49,542 nt of DNA from a virus (IMGVR_UViG_3300047094_001644:1-49542); one strand, 5' to 3'; shown: positions 15,908 through 24,491, counted from the first letter of the stretch. Program-made: numbers and translations. The notes: generated by a model from the letters alone, not told the origin.

Positions 15908-16453
15908 TCAGTCAACGCCCACTCCGGTTGTCTTGATGATTTCGCCATCCTTGTAGGTGACGCTTCCGCGACCGATACACCCCGGCTCGTAAAACGAGAG
16001 CAGGATGTTCGCATCGGGGAACATCTCCGACAGTTTTTGGATCACGGGTTCAGGAGGTGCCCATGCGGTATCAAAGGAGTAGATCATTGAACCCTTCTTC
16101 TCCTCAAATCCGATGTCCTCTCCGTTCACCGACCACTTCGTGCCCCAGTTGTTGACACGCCAGTTCCACCACTCTGGCATACCCTTCTCTTCCTTCTTGG
16201 ACAGACGCTCAAGAATCTCCGCAGATGACATCTTTGCCTTGCGGCGCGGATCTTCCGGGTCGAGAATCTCGTCAGGCTGCGGAATGATGCTGTGGAAGCA
16301 GAAGATGCTGTCCACACAGGTGAGTTCGCCATCCTCTCGCTTCTCAAAGTTGAAGGGGCGAACATACTCCTTGCCCTTCAGCGTTTCCTTGATCGCTGCG
16401 AGAGTTGCGGGCTTTGCCTTGATACGAACCTTGTTCAGACACCAGTTTGGCAT
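15908..16453 (-). CDS. Api92/YubB-like ferredoxin-fold protein, 181 aa
   Basis: The start MPNWCLNKVRI and the later WWNWRVNNWGTKW and FDTAWAPPEPVIQKLSEMFP segments are the typical landmarks of the phage/plasmid Api92-like family (DUF1281/YubB type). These proteins are of unknown function. ATG 16453 follows AGAAAGGAAA. The element at 16487 is 33 nt upstream. Confidence 0.75.
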   Translation of the reverse strand: MPNWCLNKVRIKAKPATLAAIKETLKGKEYVRPFNFEKREDGELTCVDSIFCFHSIIPQPDEILDPEDPRRKAKMSSAEILERLSKKEEKGMPEWWNWRVNNWGTKWSVNGEDIGFEEKKGSMIYSFDTAWAPPEPVIQKLSEMFPDANILLSFYEPGCIGRGSVTYKDGEIIKTTGVGVD

Positions 16454-16512
16454 GAGTTTCCTTTCTGCCTCAAAGCGGTGGGCGGTGGGGGAAAACGAGG
16501 CAGTTGCCTTCT

Positions 16513-17100
16513 TTACGCCACTTGCGGCTCCTCAATGGGAGAGAAGTAGTCAAAGATTGAAGCCAACTTGCCCCAACGCTTGCGGCGCGACAAGAATCGG
16601 TGCAGCGCAAGAGTCACGGTGCAGTCACGGACGCAATACTCCATCATTTCATCGGAATACTGCGAGAACGGATTGGTCTTCTTGTTGAACAAACCCTTGT
16701 GGATGCCCAAACGGAATCCCCAAGTCTCCAACTTGTGCCGACCACGCTGACCTTCGGGAACCCGATCCTCACGGTACCCGTTGGGGAACAGTTCCTTTGC
16801 CATCTTCTGCGTACAGGTGATGACAACTTCTTTGGGGAACTTTGCCCCAATGTAGGACTCAATCACCTGCACATCGAACTTCGCGTAATGAGCGATGACT
16901 TCGTTCGCTTGGTTGAAGATCCAAATGATGCCGTCACGGACTCGCTCCTCACGGAACCGATACACCTTGTTCGTGTCTGCGTCAATGGCGACAAGACAAT
17001 GAACGGACTTCAGGGAACTGAAGTCACCCTTGTGCCAAGCATCAAAGTTGATGGCGTTAGTTTCGCAATCAATGACGAATCTTCGGGTGCGGTGTGCCAT
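16513..17100 (-). CDS. DnaQ-like 3'-5' exonuclease (T7 polymerase exonuclease-domain type), 195 aa
   Basis: RNase H-like exonuclease. Exo I is VIDCETNAI (D-x-E), Exo II is VIAHYAKFDVQV (about residues 70-80), and Exo III is YCVRDCTVTL (Y-x3-D, about residue 165). The order and the VHCLVAIDADTNKVYRF segment resemble the N-terminal exonuclease domain of T7-like DNA polymerases, here without a polymerase domain. Likely a proofreading or DNA-degrading nuclease. The element at 17121 is exactly 20 nt upstream of ATG 17100, with AAAGGA. Confidence 0.8.
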   Translation of the reverse strand: MAHRTRRFVIDCETNAINFDAWHKGDFSSLKSVHCLVAIDADTNKVYRFREERVRDGIIWIFNQANEVIAHYAKFDVQVIESYIGAKFPKEVVITCTQKMAKELFPNGYREDRVPEGQRGRHKLETWGFRLGIHKGLFNKKTNPFSQYSDEMMEYCVRDCTVTLALHRFLSRRKRWGKLASIFDYFSPIEEPQVA

Positions 17101-17131
17101 GCCTCAAGTCCTTTCGGGCAGGGGGAAAAAG

Positions 17132-17296
17132 TCAGTCCATCCACCTGCCATGCTTGAACAGGTGCCAAATGCGGTGCCGCAGGATTGCCCATCCAAGACT
17201 GATCCACGAATGGGCGACATACCTACCTTCGGGGCAAGCCATGCAGTAGGTGATCTGCTTCTGCTGAAGCGGGAAGTTGGAATAGGGGTCGTTCAT
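17132..17296 (-). CDS. small protein, 54 aa
   Basis: Begins MNDPYSNFPLQQKQ. Contains YCMACPEGR and a Trp/His-rich end (GRWMD). Its TGA stop merges with the element at 17121, which reads GAC in place of CTC. It starts 2 nt after the upstream stop. Third gene of the unit behind 18102. Unrecognised. Confidence 0.55.
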   Translation of the reverse strand: MNDPYSNFPLQQKQITYCMACPEGRYVAHSWISLGWAILRHRIWHLFKHGRWMD

Positions 17297-17298
17297 GG

Positions 17299-17655
17299 TT
17301 AGTCCTGCATATTGATTTCGGGTTCAAACGGAACGCCAGCCTTGTCAAGCATGGCGTAGAAAGTCTCGTCCACGGCACCGAACAGGTACATCACATCGTC
17401 AATCTCGTCCGCGCTGTAGGGGGTTCCGTTGAAACCATCGTCAAGAATCTGCTTCACTTCGTCCCACGCATTGACGGCAGCGCGCATGGAGATGTCTGAA
17501 CCCGTGAGGGACTGCTGAATGTTGTCAAAGTGAGTACGGATAGAGTTGCACCACTTGCGATCCTTCTCGTTCATCTTGATGAGGGCAGCACGGAGGCTCC
17601 CGCATCCGATCAGGACGGTAGCGATGGCAAGACGCTCAGGGACATTGGGCTTCAT
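17299..17655 (-). CDS. hypothetical protein, 118 aa
   Basis: Helical protein with no recognised motif. ATG 17655 has GAAAGGAAA upstream and follows the DUF4259 gene by 14 nt. The C-terminus is acidic. Confidence 0.6.
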   Translation of the reverse strand: MKPNVPERLAIATVLIGCGSLRAALIKMNEKDRKWCNSIRTHFDNIQQSLTGSDISMRAAVNAWDEVKQILDDGFNGTPYSADEIDDVMYLFGAVDETFYAMLDKAGVPFEPEINMQD

Positions 17656-17669
17656 GTGTTTCCTTTCGT

Positions 17670-18050
17670 TTACTGTGACAGTTCCGTGTCACATTCGGCA
17701 AGAACTTCGGAAAGAGTCGTAGCAGGGTTGATCTTTGCTAGATCATTCATCTGCTGCTTGATTTCTTTTCTGACCGCTTCGGGGTTGTCCCACGAATCAA
17801 GCCACTCGCTGTCATTCAAGACACGCTTCAGCGCATCGTATGCAATCTTCAGGATGTTGAAGCCGTAGGGAGTAACTCCACGGCAACCGGAGAGAACCGC
17901 GATGGTGATTCCGGCAGCAGCACGAATCTCATCGTGATTATTGCCTTCAAGACCCTTCTTGACCTTGCCCCAAAAAGCGTCGTCGATCACGATGCCAGCC
18001 CAATCAAGAGCGTGATCGTTGTCGAATGCCTTGTATCCCCATGCGCCCAT
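17670..18050 (-). CDS. DUF4259-like protein, 126 aa
   Basis: The start MGAWGYKAFDNDHALDWAG is the hallmark of the DUF4259 family, followed by helices with AAAGITIAVLSGCRG. Function unknown; members are scattered in bacteria and phages. First gene of a three-gene unit, 51 nt behind the element at 18102. Confidence 0.75.
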   Translation of the reverse strand: MGAWGYKAFDNDHALDWAGIVIDDAFWGKVKKGLEGNNHDEIRAAAGITIAVLSGCRGVTPYGFNILKIAYDALKRVLNDSEWLDSWDNPEAVRKEIKQQMNDLAKINPATTLSEVLAECDTELSQ

Positions 18051-18122
18051 AGTGAGTTCCTTTGTGTTGATGACCTGTGCTGCCCCAAACCCGGCAGGGG
18101 AGGGGGAAAACGAGGGAGTTGC

Positions 18123-18608
18123 TTAGTCCTGCTTTGCCGTATTTAGAAGTTCATCAATGGGATCAATCAACCCATCCTCAAGAAGAACATCGTACAACTT
18201 CCTGTAACGACCTTCTGATGTGGGCTTTACAAGCCACTCCTTGTTGTGGCAGTCGTACAGGTAAATCCATTCAGCCCAAACACTTTGGGCAAGTGACTTG
18301 AGTTTCCGGTTGTCCTTGAGGATTCGCGCTTCACAACCCTCGTCGCCACGGTCACGCCCGAAAGCCGTACACCATCCATTGTCGCTTCCGACCTTATTGA
18401 GAGGATCGGTCATGTCATGCTTCTCGCCCAACTTTTCGCGGAGGCTTGACAGGTCGCCAAGAGACATGAGGGCTTCAACTTGCTCAACCGTGTTGTAGCA
18501 GTTGTAAAGAATCATGCCGTTGTTGCTGATGTACCCGTCCCAATGGCAATAGATCGCCTTGATCTCGCCGTTGGTCAGGGTCATTCCGATCATGCTTCGT
18601 GTAGCCAT
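18123..18608 (-). CDS. conserved phage protein with DPIDELLNTAK C-terminus, 161 aa
   Basis: The opening MATRSMIGMTL with IYCHWDGY, then LGDLSSLREKLG, and a WIYLYD segment match a family I know from T4-like phages and bacteria (function unknown). The C-terminus, DPIDELLNTAKQD, is the shared C-terminal peptide. The element at 18629 is exactly 20 nt upstream. Confidence 0.75.
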   Translation of the reverse strand: MATRSMIGMTLTNGEIKAIYCHWDGYISNNGMILYNCYNTVEQVEALMSLGDLSSLREKLGEKHDMTDPLNKVGSDNGWCTAFGRDRGDEGCEARILKDNRKLKSLAQSVWAEWIYLYDCHNKEWLVKPTSEGRYRKLYDVLLEDGLIDPIDELLNTAKQD

Positions 18609-18649
18609 GCTGCAACCTCCCCATCTAAGGGGGAAAACGAGGCGACTGA

Positions 18650-19042
18650 CTAAACCTTCTCGCCCATCCGCATGAATCCCGCATCCATCTTCTGCACATG
18701 AAGCAGTGCCAGTAGAGGATCGGTCACGCCAACAAGCGGGTGCAGCATCCTGCGGTTCCAGTCATGCCGCATCCACTTGTGCAGGACATGCTCCGTCACC
18801 TCGCACCAACCCACCGAAAGGCAGATGAAGTGACGGGTAAGAGAGACATGCTTGCTCATGTTTGACACGCTGGCGCAATCGCCAACGGACATGGAACGAG
18901 CATTGAGAGGAGTCGTTTCCTCGTGGTTCATGTTGTAGAACAACTGATCCAGACACTCCTCCACGGTGGGAAGGTCGAACTCCCAACTGTGACTACCTTC
19001 GCCCTCGTTGCCGCCCAGATGAGCCACGCACTTGTACGCCAT
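18650..19042 (-). CDS. hypothetical protein with DPLLALLHVQK near the C-terminus, 130 aa
   Basis: Rich in His, Met and Cys. DPLLALLHVQKMD near residue 108 is a variant of the shared C-terminal peptide. ATG 19042 follows AGAAAGG. The element at 19111 is 68 nt upstream. Unrecognised. Confidence 0.6.
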   Translation of the reverse strand: MAYKCVAHLGGNEGEGSHSWEFDLPTVEECLDQLFYNMNHEETTPLNARSMSVGDCASVSNMSKHVSLTRHFICLSVGWCEVTEHVLHKWMRHDWNRRMLHPLVGVTDPLLALLHVQKMDAGFMRMGEKV

Positions 19043-19110
19043 TGTTCTTGCCTTTCTGCGTTGTGGTTGAAAAAACCGGACTCGTTGGTGTTACCAGGTG
19101 TACCGTTGGA

Positions 19111-19202
19111 GGGGGAAAAAGAGACTTCAGCCTGCTCGTCTTTATCGACTTGGAATAAAGGCTCCTCATGCCTCAACCTGCACGGATGAGGGGGAAAACG
19201 AG
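19111..19202 (-). promoter_or_regulatory. tandem pair of 13-bp elements with no gene between them
   Basis: Copies at 19111-19123 and 19190-19202 are only 66 nt apart. The upstream copy keeps the strict leader (20 nt to ATG 19169), but the reading frame behind it runs through the second copy and looks non-coding. Probably a leftover of a deleted gene. Confidence 0.55.
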
Positions 19203-19636
19203 GCAGTTGCCTTCTTTGCCATCGCGTGGAGTTGCATGAGCGGATCAGGATTCAGTCCGTCAAAGATGTCCTGCACCACATCAAGGATGATCGGCAGATC
19301 ACGCATGACCGCATTTGCACCACTCAAAGGGTCAAACTCAGGACAACCTTGATTGGACTCATTCACTTCCATCCAATAGTGAAGCACGGAATCCTTTTCA
19401 GCCATGCACGGACGCCAACGAATCGTGATCCACGGGTGCGGACCATAATCCATCTTGATCTCCCACCGCACCTTGCCGTGGTTGTATGGAGCGATGATCT
19501 TGTAAGACCATCCCTTTGGAAGCCTGCCCTTCAACTTCTTGGCGACCTTGCGCTTGGCAGTCTCAAACTTCCCATTACGCGCCTGCTCCGGGGTCCACTC
19601 GTATGGGGTCATCGTTCGATAGTTGACTAGCGACAT
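19166..19636 (-). CDS. hypothetical protein with DPLMQLHAMAKK near the C-terminus, 156 aa
   Basis: Basic N-terminal half (KRKVAKKLKGRLPKGWSYK), beta-rich middle, and DPLMQLHAMAKK at about residue 132. The last residues (TASFSPSSV) are the translation of the 13-bp element at 19190 itself, so this gene runs through the element and stops beyond it. The element at 19657 is exactly 20 nt upstream of ATG 19636. Confidence 0.6.
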   Translation of the reverse strand: MSLVNYRTMTPYEWTPEQARNGKFETAKRKVAKKLKGRLPKGWSYKIIAPYNHGKVRWEIKMDYGPHPWITIRWRPCMAEKDSVLHYWMEVNESNQGCPEFDPLSGANAVMRDLPIILDVVQDIFDGLNPDPLMQLHAMAKKATASFSPSSVQVEA

Positions 19637-19672
19637 ATCTCAAACACTCCGGTTGAGGGGGAAAACGAGAGA

Positions 19673-19696
19673 GGGGAGGGGCTTGCGCCCCTCCCC
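19673..19696 (-). terminator. hairpin adjoining a 13-bp element
   Basis: Arms GGGGAGGGGC and GCCCCTCCCC (4-nt loop) after the DUF932 stop, leading into the element at 19657-19669. Confidence 0.6.
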
Positions 19697-19703
19697 ATCC
19701 CGG

Positions 19704-20723
19704 TCACTTGAGCATCGCCACCGCGATATCGTGAGCCTCGTTCGTCCGGTCGAACCCATCGCTGAACCGATTGCTCCACAGGCGCATCATCGGATCATCG
19801 GACTCGCCGCGCACAGAGCGGTCGTGCTGCGCCCACTTGGTCACGCTGTTCATAGCGAGCCACAGGTTGGGCGACGCAGACTTGAGAATCTGACGCTCCG
19901 TGTTCAGCGTGTCCCACCACACATCGCGGACACGCTCCGTCTTGCGGTTAGCGCGTTCGATCTTCTCGACCTTCGCCTCGTACTGCTCCGCGTTCTCGCC
20001 CGCAGAGAGTCCGGGGACTGCCTGCACGGGCATGATCGTGTTGTAGTACGCTTCGACCTCTGCATCGGTCAGAGACTTGGCGATCATCGCCTGCATCTCT
20101 GCGTCAGCCTTGTCGAACGCCGCACAAGCGATACCAAGGATGCGCTTCGCTTCCGACAGGCGGTTGAAAGCGGACTTCGTGTGGCGCACCTTGAGGCAGC
20201 GCGGAGAAGTCTTTGCCTCACCGATCATCAGGTTGAGCGTGTTCGCACAGACGATGCGGTGCATATGCGCTCCACCGATGAAGTGACGCGACCCGACCGC
20301 GTTGTTGGACAGACCGATGTACGGCTTGTTCACATCATCGCCGTTGCGGAACTCCTTGCCCAACTCAAGGTCAAGGAAGAAGTCCTGCCGACCGTGAAGC
20401 GTACCTGCCGACACGATGCGACCCGTGCCGTGCTGAAGGATGATGTCCTCCGCGAGAGACACCACATCGTCAATGCCGATCATGGTGTAGGAGTCACCGA
20501 CAACGCCCACGGCGTTGCCCTCGCTCGTCACAGCCTTGAAGCCGTCCACCTTGTTGCCGTTGGGCAGCAGGAGATCGTCCATCTGCCAATCCCACGGGAA
20601 CGCCTCACGGACATCCTTCGCGGAGATCGACTTGCGATCCTCGCCCAGCCCGTGCCAACCCTTGTCGCCCTCAATCAGCATCCGGTCGCGGAGAGCGCCG
20701 TCAGTCACGATGTTGTGTGCCAT
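19704..20723 (-). CDS. DUF932 family phage/plasmid protein, 339 aa
   Basis: Full-length match by eye to DUF932. Landmarks: KGWHGLG near residue 22, VGDSYTMIG, then GRQDFFLDLELG, YIGLSNNAVGSRHFIGGAHM with IVCANTLN, and a long helical C-terminal part. Widespread in phages and plasmids; molecular role unproven. The element at 20793 is 69 nt upstream of ATG 20723. A possible sigma-70 promoter lies just before it. Confidence 0.85.
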   Translation of the reverse strand: MAHNIVTDGALRDRMLIEGDKGWHGLGEDRKSISAKDVREAFPWDWQMDDLLLPNGNKVDGFKAVTSEGNAVGVVGDSYTMIGIDDVVSLAEDIILQHGTGRIVSAGTLHGRQDFFLDLELGKEFRNGDDVNKPYIGLSNNAVGSRHFIGGAHMHRIVCANTLNLMIGEAKTSPRCLKVRHTKSAFNRLSEAKRILGIACAAFDKADAEMQAMIAKSLTDAEVEAYYNTIMPVQAVPGLSAGENAEQYEAKVEKIERANRKTERVRDVWWDTLNTERQILKSASPNLWLAMNSVTKWAQHDRSVRGESDDPMMRLWSNRFSDGFDRTNEAHDIAVAMLK

Positions 20724-20815
20724 ATTCGTCCTTTGTTATGACTTTTGTTCAGGCTTGCCATTCAAGCCGTCTGCCCTAACCCCACCGGGGAAGGGGGAAA
20801 ACGAGGCGGCTAGGC

Positions 20816-20843
20816 AGTTTAGCCCCTGTCTCGAAACTGTCAA
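20816..20843 (-). promoter_or_regulatory. possible sigma-70 promoter before the DUF932 gene
   Basis: On the minus strand TTGACA (20838-20843), a 16-nt spacer, then TAAACT (20816-20821), just upstream of the element at 20793. The -35 is perfect; the -10 matches 4 of 6. Confidence 0.4.
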
Positions 20844-20864
20844 GACAGAGTATATCAGATTCTT

Positions 20865-21575
20865 TCAATCAGGATGAATGTCTACGACATCTTCACGGCA
20901 GCCCTCAGACATCCCATGAGCAGCCTGTCTGAGTTGAATAATCGGGACATCGGGAGCGATGTCTGACTGCTCAGACCGCTTCATGTTCTCCTCCTTCTCA
21001 TCGCCCCAAGGAAGTTCCCAATGATTGGCGCAGACGGGTCCGTAGCCCTTGATGAGCGACCTGCCATCGCTCAGACCCATCCCGCAGAAGCAGCAGCAGC
21101 CGCTCTTTCTGCCGTACTCAGAGCCAACCGTCAGGGGGTCCTTGGCAAACACTTCCATGAAGTCCATGACGTTCTGAGGAACGAACCCGTGGCGACCCTG
21201 AAAGAGTCCACTTGGAGTGATCTTGCCGCAATACAAGCCTTCGTACTTGACGTAGAAGCACCCTGCGTTGGGGTGAGGACTGCTGCCCTTCATGGCAGGA
21301 GCCATGCTGATGGTCAACTTCTTTGTATCCAAGATGAAGGACAACTTCGGTCGCTTCATACCGCGAGAAATCGGACGGGCAAACAGATCAACAATGCCCT
21401 TCAGTGCCGCAGAAGCAACCTCCTGCTTCGGTGCCTGAGTGACACGAACGATCTCCTCAGCACACGCTCTCTGCTTGGGAGTCCAACGCCCCCACTTGCC
21501 GTGAGAAGCAACGAGAGACTTGGCAAAGTCGCTGCCGTTCTGATTCAAGACGGAGATGATGGTGTTGTCGTCCAT
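20865..21575 (-). CDS. DUF6011-like Cys-rich protein, 236 aa
   Basis: The N-terminal part has FAKSLV and WTPKQRACAEEIV. The middle has GLYCGKITPSGLF. Near residue 170 comes CCCFCGMGLSDGRSLIKGYG, then PVCANHW: a CxxC...C zinc site of the DUF6011 type found in many phage and plasmid proteins. Likely a nucleic-acid-associated protein, function unproven. The element at 21596 is exactly 20 nt before ATG 21575. Confidence 0.7.
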   Translation of the reverse strand: MDDNTIISVLNQNGSDFAKSLVASHGKWGRWTPKQRACAEEIVRVTQAPKQEVASAALKGIVDLFARPISRGMKRPKLSFILDTKKLTISMAPAMKGSSPHPNAGCFYVKYEGLYCGKITPSGLFQGRHGFVPQNVMDFMEVFAKDPLTVGSEYGRKSGCCCFCGMGLSDGRSLIKGYGPVCANHWELPWGDEKEENMKRSEQSDIAPDVPIIQLRQAAHGMSEGCREDVVDIHPD

Positions 21576-22072
21576 GATGCAACATCTTCCTTGGCGGGGG
21601 AAAAAGAGTCTGCCCAGTCAGAGAGAGTCTTGACCTTGCTTACTCCAATCAGGAAGTTCATTCCACCATTGTCGGTGTCGCACATGGCGTAGAGTGCTTC
21701 AAGGCATTGAAACACACGATCCATTTCGGTGGCAGCAAGCAGTGCCAGTTGAGTGCTGACATGAGATGCGGTGCCTTGGTCAGCCCAGTTGCTCAGGCTC
21801 CACACACGGTCACCGTTTGGGTACAGGAACAACTTGAGGTATGGATACCCCTTGTGCGACTTTGTTGGTCCAAGGTACTTTGTCGCAGTCACCCAGTACT
21901 TGTCGTACTTGTCTATGACAATGGGCAAGCCCTTGCGGAACATTCGTGGGTTTGCTGCACGCTTGAAGGACAAGCGCAAACGCCACCCATCAGGAACCTT
22001 GTTCCTGAGGATGCGACTTGCCTTTGCGCGGATTTTCTTTTGCGCGGGCGTTTGATAGCCGTACCGTGCCAT
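21545..22072 (-). CDS. hypothetical protein, 175 aa, running through a 13-bp element
   Basis: Begins MARYGYQTPAQKK with a basic helix. It contains LFLYPNGDRVW and STQLALLAATEMD. The final residues (ADSFSPAKEDVASW and on) translate the 13-bp element at 21596 and overlap the next gene's start by 31 nt. The stop before the element seems to have been lost. The element at 22093 is exactly 20 nt upstream. Confidence 0.6.
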   Translation of the reverse strand: MARYGYQTPAQKKIRAKASRILRNKVPDGWRLRLSFKRAANPRMFRKGLPIVIDKYDKYWVTATKYLGPTKSHKGYPYLKLFLYPNGDRVWSLSNWADQGTASHVSTQLALLAATEMDRVFQCLEALYAMCDTDNGGMNFLIGVSKVKTLSDWADSFSPAKEDVASWTTTPSSPS

Positions 22073-22103
22073 GCCACAACCTCCCCCGGCAAGGGGGAAA
22101 AAG

Positions 22104-22301
22104 TCAGGAGAAGTCAACTCCTTCAAGCCCGTGAGTCTCTGCTGCGAATGCGGTGGCTCGCTTGTGCAGTTCAGGATCGACTTGCCCCACATACTCCATG
22201 CAAGTCATGGAGAAGAACAGCATGGCAGACAGTTCCTTGATCTCTGAGTTGCTTTCGCCTTCGATCAGTTCCTTCAACCGGTTCCTGATTTCGCTATTCA
22301 T
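22104..22301 (-). CDS. hypothetical helical protein, 65 aa
   Basis: Starts at ATG 22301, overlapping the upstream gene by 8 nt. Helical, acidic. The stop TGA merges with the element at 22093 (a GAC variant). Third gene behind the element at 22810. Confidence 0.55.
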   Translation of the reverse strand: MNSEIRNRLKELIEGESNSEIKELSAMLFFSMTCMEYVGQVDPELHKRATAFAAETHGLEGVDFS

Positions 22302-22590
22302 CGTTGTAGTACCCCGATTCTTCTCGTTCAAAAAACGGCTCACTTGCATCGTAGCCGACTTCCTGAACTGCCTGTTTGATAAGCAGCCGCATCAGGTGAC
22401 AGTCCTCAAAAGACACCTTCGCCTCATGCACAATGGGAATGAGTGCCTGACGAGCAGACTCTACAGCATCATCAATGTCGATGCAAAGTTCGCGCTCCTC
22501 ACGCTTGAGGAAGTCGTAAACCTCGGACTTGATGTGAGGCTCAAGATGGGCAGTTGCCATCTTGTTGAGTAGTTCTTCGCTGCTGCTCAT
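22294..22590 (-). CDS. hypothetical helical protein, 98 aa
   Basis: Begins MSSSEELLNKM at ATG 22590, inside the end of the upstream gene. Mostly helical and acidic, ending ESGYYNDE. Unrecognised. Confidence 0.55.
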   Translation of the reverse strand: MSSSEELLNKMATAHLEPHIKSEVYDFLKREERELCIDIDDAVESARQALIPIVHEAKVSFEDCHLMRLLIKQAVQEVGYDASEPFFEREESGYYNDE

Positions 22591-22789
22591 CCTTATCCTC
22601 TGCAATCTCAAGTAGTTCTTCAAGCGGGTCTTGCCTCATCCAACAGGTAAGGCAGACCACTTCGATGATCGGTCCATCACCAAGTAACACCTCGCCGCAC
22701 TCTGAGCATTCAATGGTTGCATCCGAATCAACTGCATCGCCATATCTCAGACGCCATTGTGCTTCCTTTTCTTGCTTTCGCCGCGACAT
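22541..22789 (-). CDS. zinc-ribbon protein with DPLEELLEIAE segment, 82 aa
   Basis: A basic N-terminal helix, then CSECGEV (about residue 28) and VCLTCW (about residue 45), a Cys4 zinc ribbon. DPLEELLEIAEDK follows at once, a variant of the shared C-terminal peptide, here followed by 16 more residues. The element at 22810 is exactly 20 nt upstream. Confidence 0.65.
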   Translation of the reverse strand: MSRRKQEKEAQWRLRYGDAVDSDATIECSECGEVLLGDGPIIEVVCLTCWMRQDPLEELLEIAEDKDEQQRRTTQQDGNCPS

Positions 22790-22825
22790 GGCTCAAACCC
22801 CGGTGCGGTGGGGGAAAACGAGGCT

Positions 22826-23128
22826 TTACCAATCGTATGAGGCAAGTTCAGAAACAATCGGACCATCACGATCAAGACGCACACCCGCAAAACGGTTGTG
22901 ATGCGCCCACATAATGATCTCAACTACGCTCTGACTGAAACCCCAATCAAGCACTTCAGTCCGCTGTCTTGCTGTAAGCACTTCGGTAGCAAGAAGTGGC
23001 AGGATAATCCCACCTTCGTAATGGAAGGTGGTCAGCGGATAAGTGGTTACTTTCTTGAAAAGAACGTTGTCATCAGGCGTGATGTGCGCCGTTGAGATGA
23101 CAGCGATCCTGTCAATGTCTGCTTTCAT
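22826..23128 (-). CDS. DUF5983-like protein, 100 aa
   Basis: ISTAHITPDDN near residue 11, then a beta-rich middle and EVLDWGFSQSVVEIIMWAHH, as in a phage/plasmid family I believe to be DUF5983. Function unknown. Starts inside the stop of the upstream gene (ATGA-type overlap). Confidence 0.5.
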   Translation of the reverse strand: MKADIDRIAVISTAHITPDDNVLFKKVTTYPLTTFHYEGGIILPLLATEVLTARQRTEVLDWGFSQSVVEIIMWAHHNRFAGVRLDRDGPIVSELASYDW

Positions 23129-23412
23129 ACGAACTTGATTTTCATTTCAATGATAGCGCCGTGTGAATCGCGCTTCACATAGACGGGATATGTGCCATCT
23201 CCGAAAGCGGTGCGCGTTGCGAAAGCCATGCCATCGCCACCAAAGTTGCCGCAACCATCCTGCGAAAGCGTGACTTCACAAGCACCCGCATAGTTCAGGT
23301 CAGGCTTTGCCCCAAACTCACTCTCAAAGTCCTTCTTGATGTAGCAGGGGTCGATGAGCATGACTTGACCGCTATCGACACCGATGTATCCGACCTTTTC
23401 AAATCGTGGCAT
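23125..23412 (-). CDS. DUF4241-like protein, 95 aa
   Basis: GYIGVDSGQVMLIDPCYI near the start, then a GDGMAFATRTAFGDGTYPVY segment: the pattern of small DUF4241-like proteins with a V-D-S-G-x(3,6)-D-P-C-Y motif. Role unknown. It lies 1 nt after the upstream stop. Confidence 0.65.
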   Translation of the reverse strand: MPRFEKVGYIGVDSGQVMLIDPCYIKKDFESEFGAKPDLNYAGACEVTLSQDGCGNFGGDGMAFATRTAFGDGTYPVYVKRDSHGAIIEMKIKFV

Positions 23413-23413
23413 T

Positions 23414-23743
23414 TTATTTCTCGTCTGTCAAAGATTGCGTGAAGTTCTCAAGCAAACGCTGCACGGCATGGTGGAGCGACTTCTTGAATACATCGTCTGA
23501 TTCCTTTGTGCGAATCATCATCATCGACTGATGAACAGCCTTCAGTTCGGGAGCCGTAAGGAGATCACCAAAGGACTTCATTGAAGCCCTACTGATGACA
23601 TCAGATAGAGCCATGACAGCGGTAACCGCCTTTTCCTCACGATCCTTGATGTCGGGAAACTCTCCTGTGGCGATCTGATGCCACTCAAGGAACGCTTCCT
23701 TTGCCTTATCAAGAGAATGTTGGATTGTCGCTGGCTCTTTCAT
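23414..23743 (-). CDS. hypothetical helical protein, 109 aa
   Basis: Begins MKEPATIQHSLDKAKE. All-helical by appearance. ATG 23743 is exactly 20 nt behind the element at 23764 with AAGAGG upstream. First gene of a three-gene unit. Unrecognised. Confidence 0.6.
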   Translation of the reverse strand: MKEPATIQHSLDKAKEAFLEWHQIATGEFPDIKDREEKAVTAVMALSDVISRASMKSFGDLLTAPELKAVHQSMMMIRTKESDDVFKKSLHHAVQRLLENFTQSLTDEK

Positions 23744-23780
23744 GCTGCAACCTCTTGCTTGTAGGGGGAAAACGAGGACA

Positions 23781-24491
23781 TCACTCCTCGCTCTCCTCCT
23801 CGTCATCTTCGTACTCATCCTGCTCGTAGTCGTGAAGGTGAACTGACCACTTCTCAAGGTCAATCTTCATCATCTGCGAGTAGGTGTTCCCATCTCCTGC
23901 GCCGGAGTCATCAAGGAAAGCGTACAGAATGTCCCGTGCTTCGACTCCCGTTTCGTTCTTCAGCCAATCAAAAAGTTCACCGTAGAACTTCTGCAAAGTA
24001 TCCCACTTGTTGCTGTTGAGTCGCTTTTCATCAGCCTTCGACAGGGCATCAGGGAAGAAATCGACCGTAGGAGCGCCTTCGTCATAGGAAGTTTCATCCC
24101 AACCACCGCTGTATTGGAAGTCAAGAGACTTCACGCCACGCGACATAAGAGCGAGGATCGCGGGAGGAATAGCCGCGTTGTCGCGGCGATACCAAGACTT
24201 TTCCCCTTCGGGTGAAGCCAACTTGTTCAAAGTCTCAAGAACCTTGCGCCGCTCCGTATCAGGAATAAGAGACTTGGGCATGAACTTCCAAGAGTTCGGA
24301 GAGTACGAGATGATCTGCTCTGCGAACTGCTCGGGCTTCGCGTTCGTGTCAATCTTGACTTCCTCATCAGAGCAAATGCTAATGAGTCGAACAATGGTCT
24401 TGCGAGTCTGCGGCTTGTTGAAATGAGCAAGCCAATCAAACTTGGACTCGGATGCGGTCTTGACGGTCTTGGTAGCCTTCTTCTTTGCCAT
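23781..24491 (-). CDS. hypothetical protein with acidic tail, 236 aa
   Basis: A basic N-terminus (MAKKKATKTVKT), a mixed middle, and a very acidic tail (EQDEYEDDEEESEE). Unrecognised. The opposed charged ends suggest a nucleic-acid- or protein-binding role (inference). The element at 24512 is exactly 20 nt upstream. Confidence 0.6.
   Translation of the reverse strand: MAKKKATKTVKTASESKFDWLAHFNKPQTRKTIVRLISICSDEEVKIDTNAKPEQFAEQIISYSPNSWKFMPKSLIPDTERRKVLETLNKLASPEGEKSWYRRDNAAIPPAILALMSRGVKSLDFQYSGGWDETSYDEGAPTVDFFPDALSKADEKRLNSNKWDTLQKFYGELFDWLKNETGVEARDILYAFLDDSGAGDGNTYSQMMKIDLEKWSVHLHDYEQDEYEDDEEESEE

Noticed and set aside
18995-19169. Short minus-strand frame behind the element at 19190 (ATG 19169)
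   Set aside because: It runs through another 13-bp element and into the next gene in a wrong frame; composition is not protein-like. Treated as a remnant leader.
19623-20741. Plus-strand open frame of 372 codons
   Set aside because: Antisense to the DUF932 gene, which matches its family over the full length.
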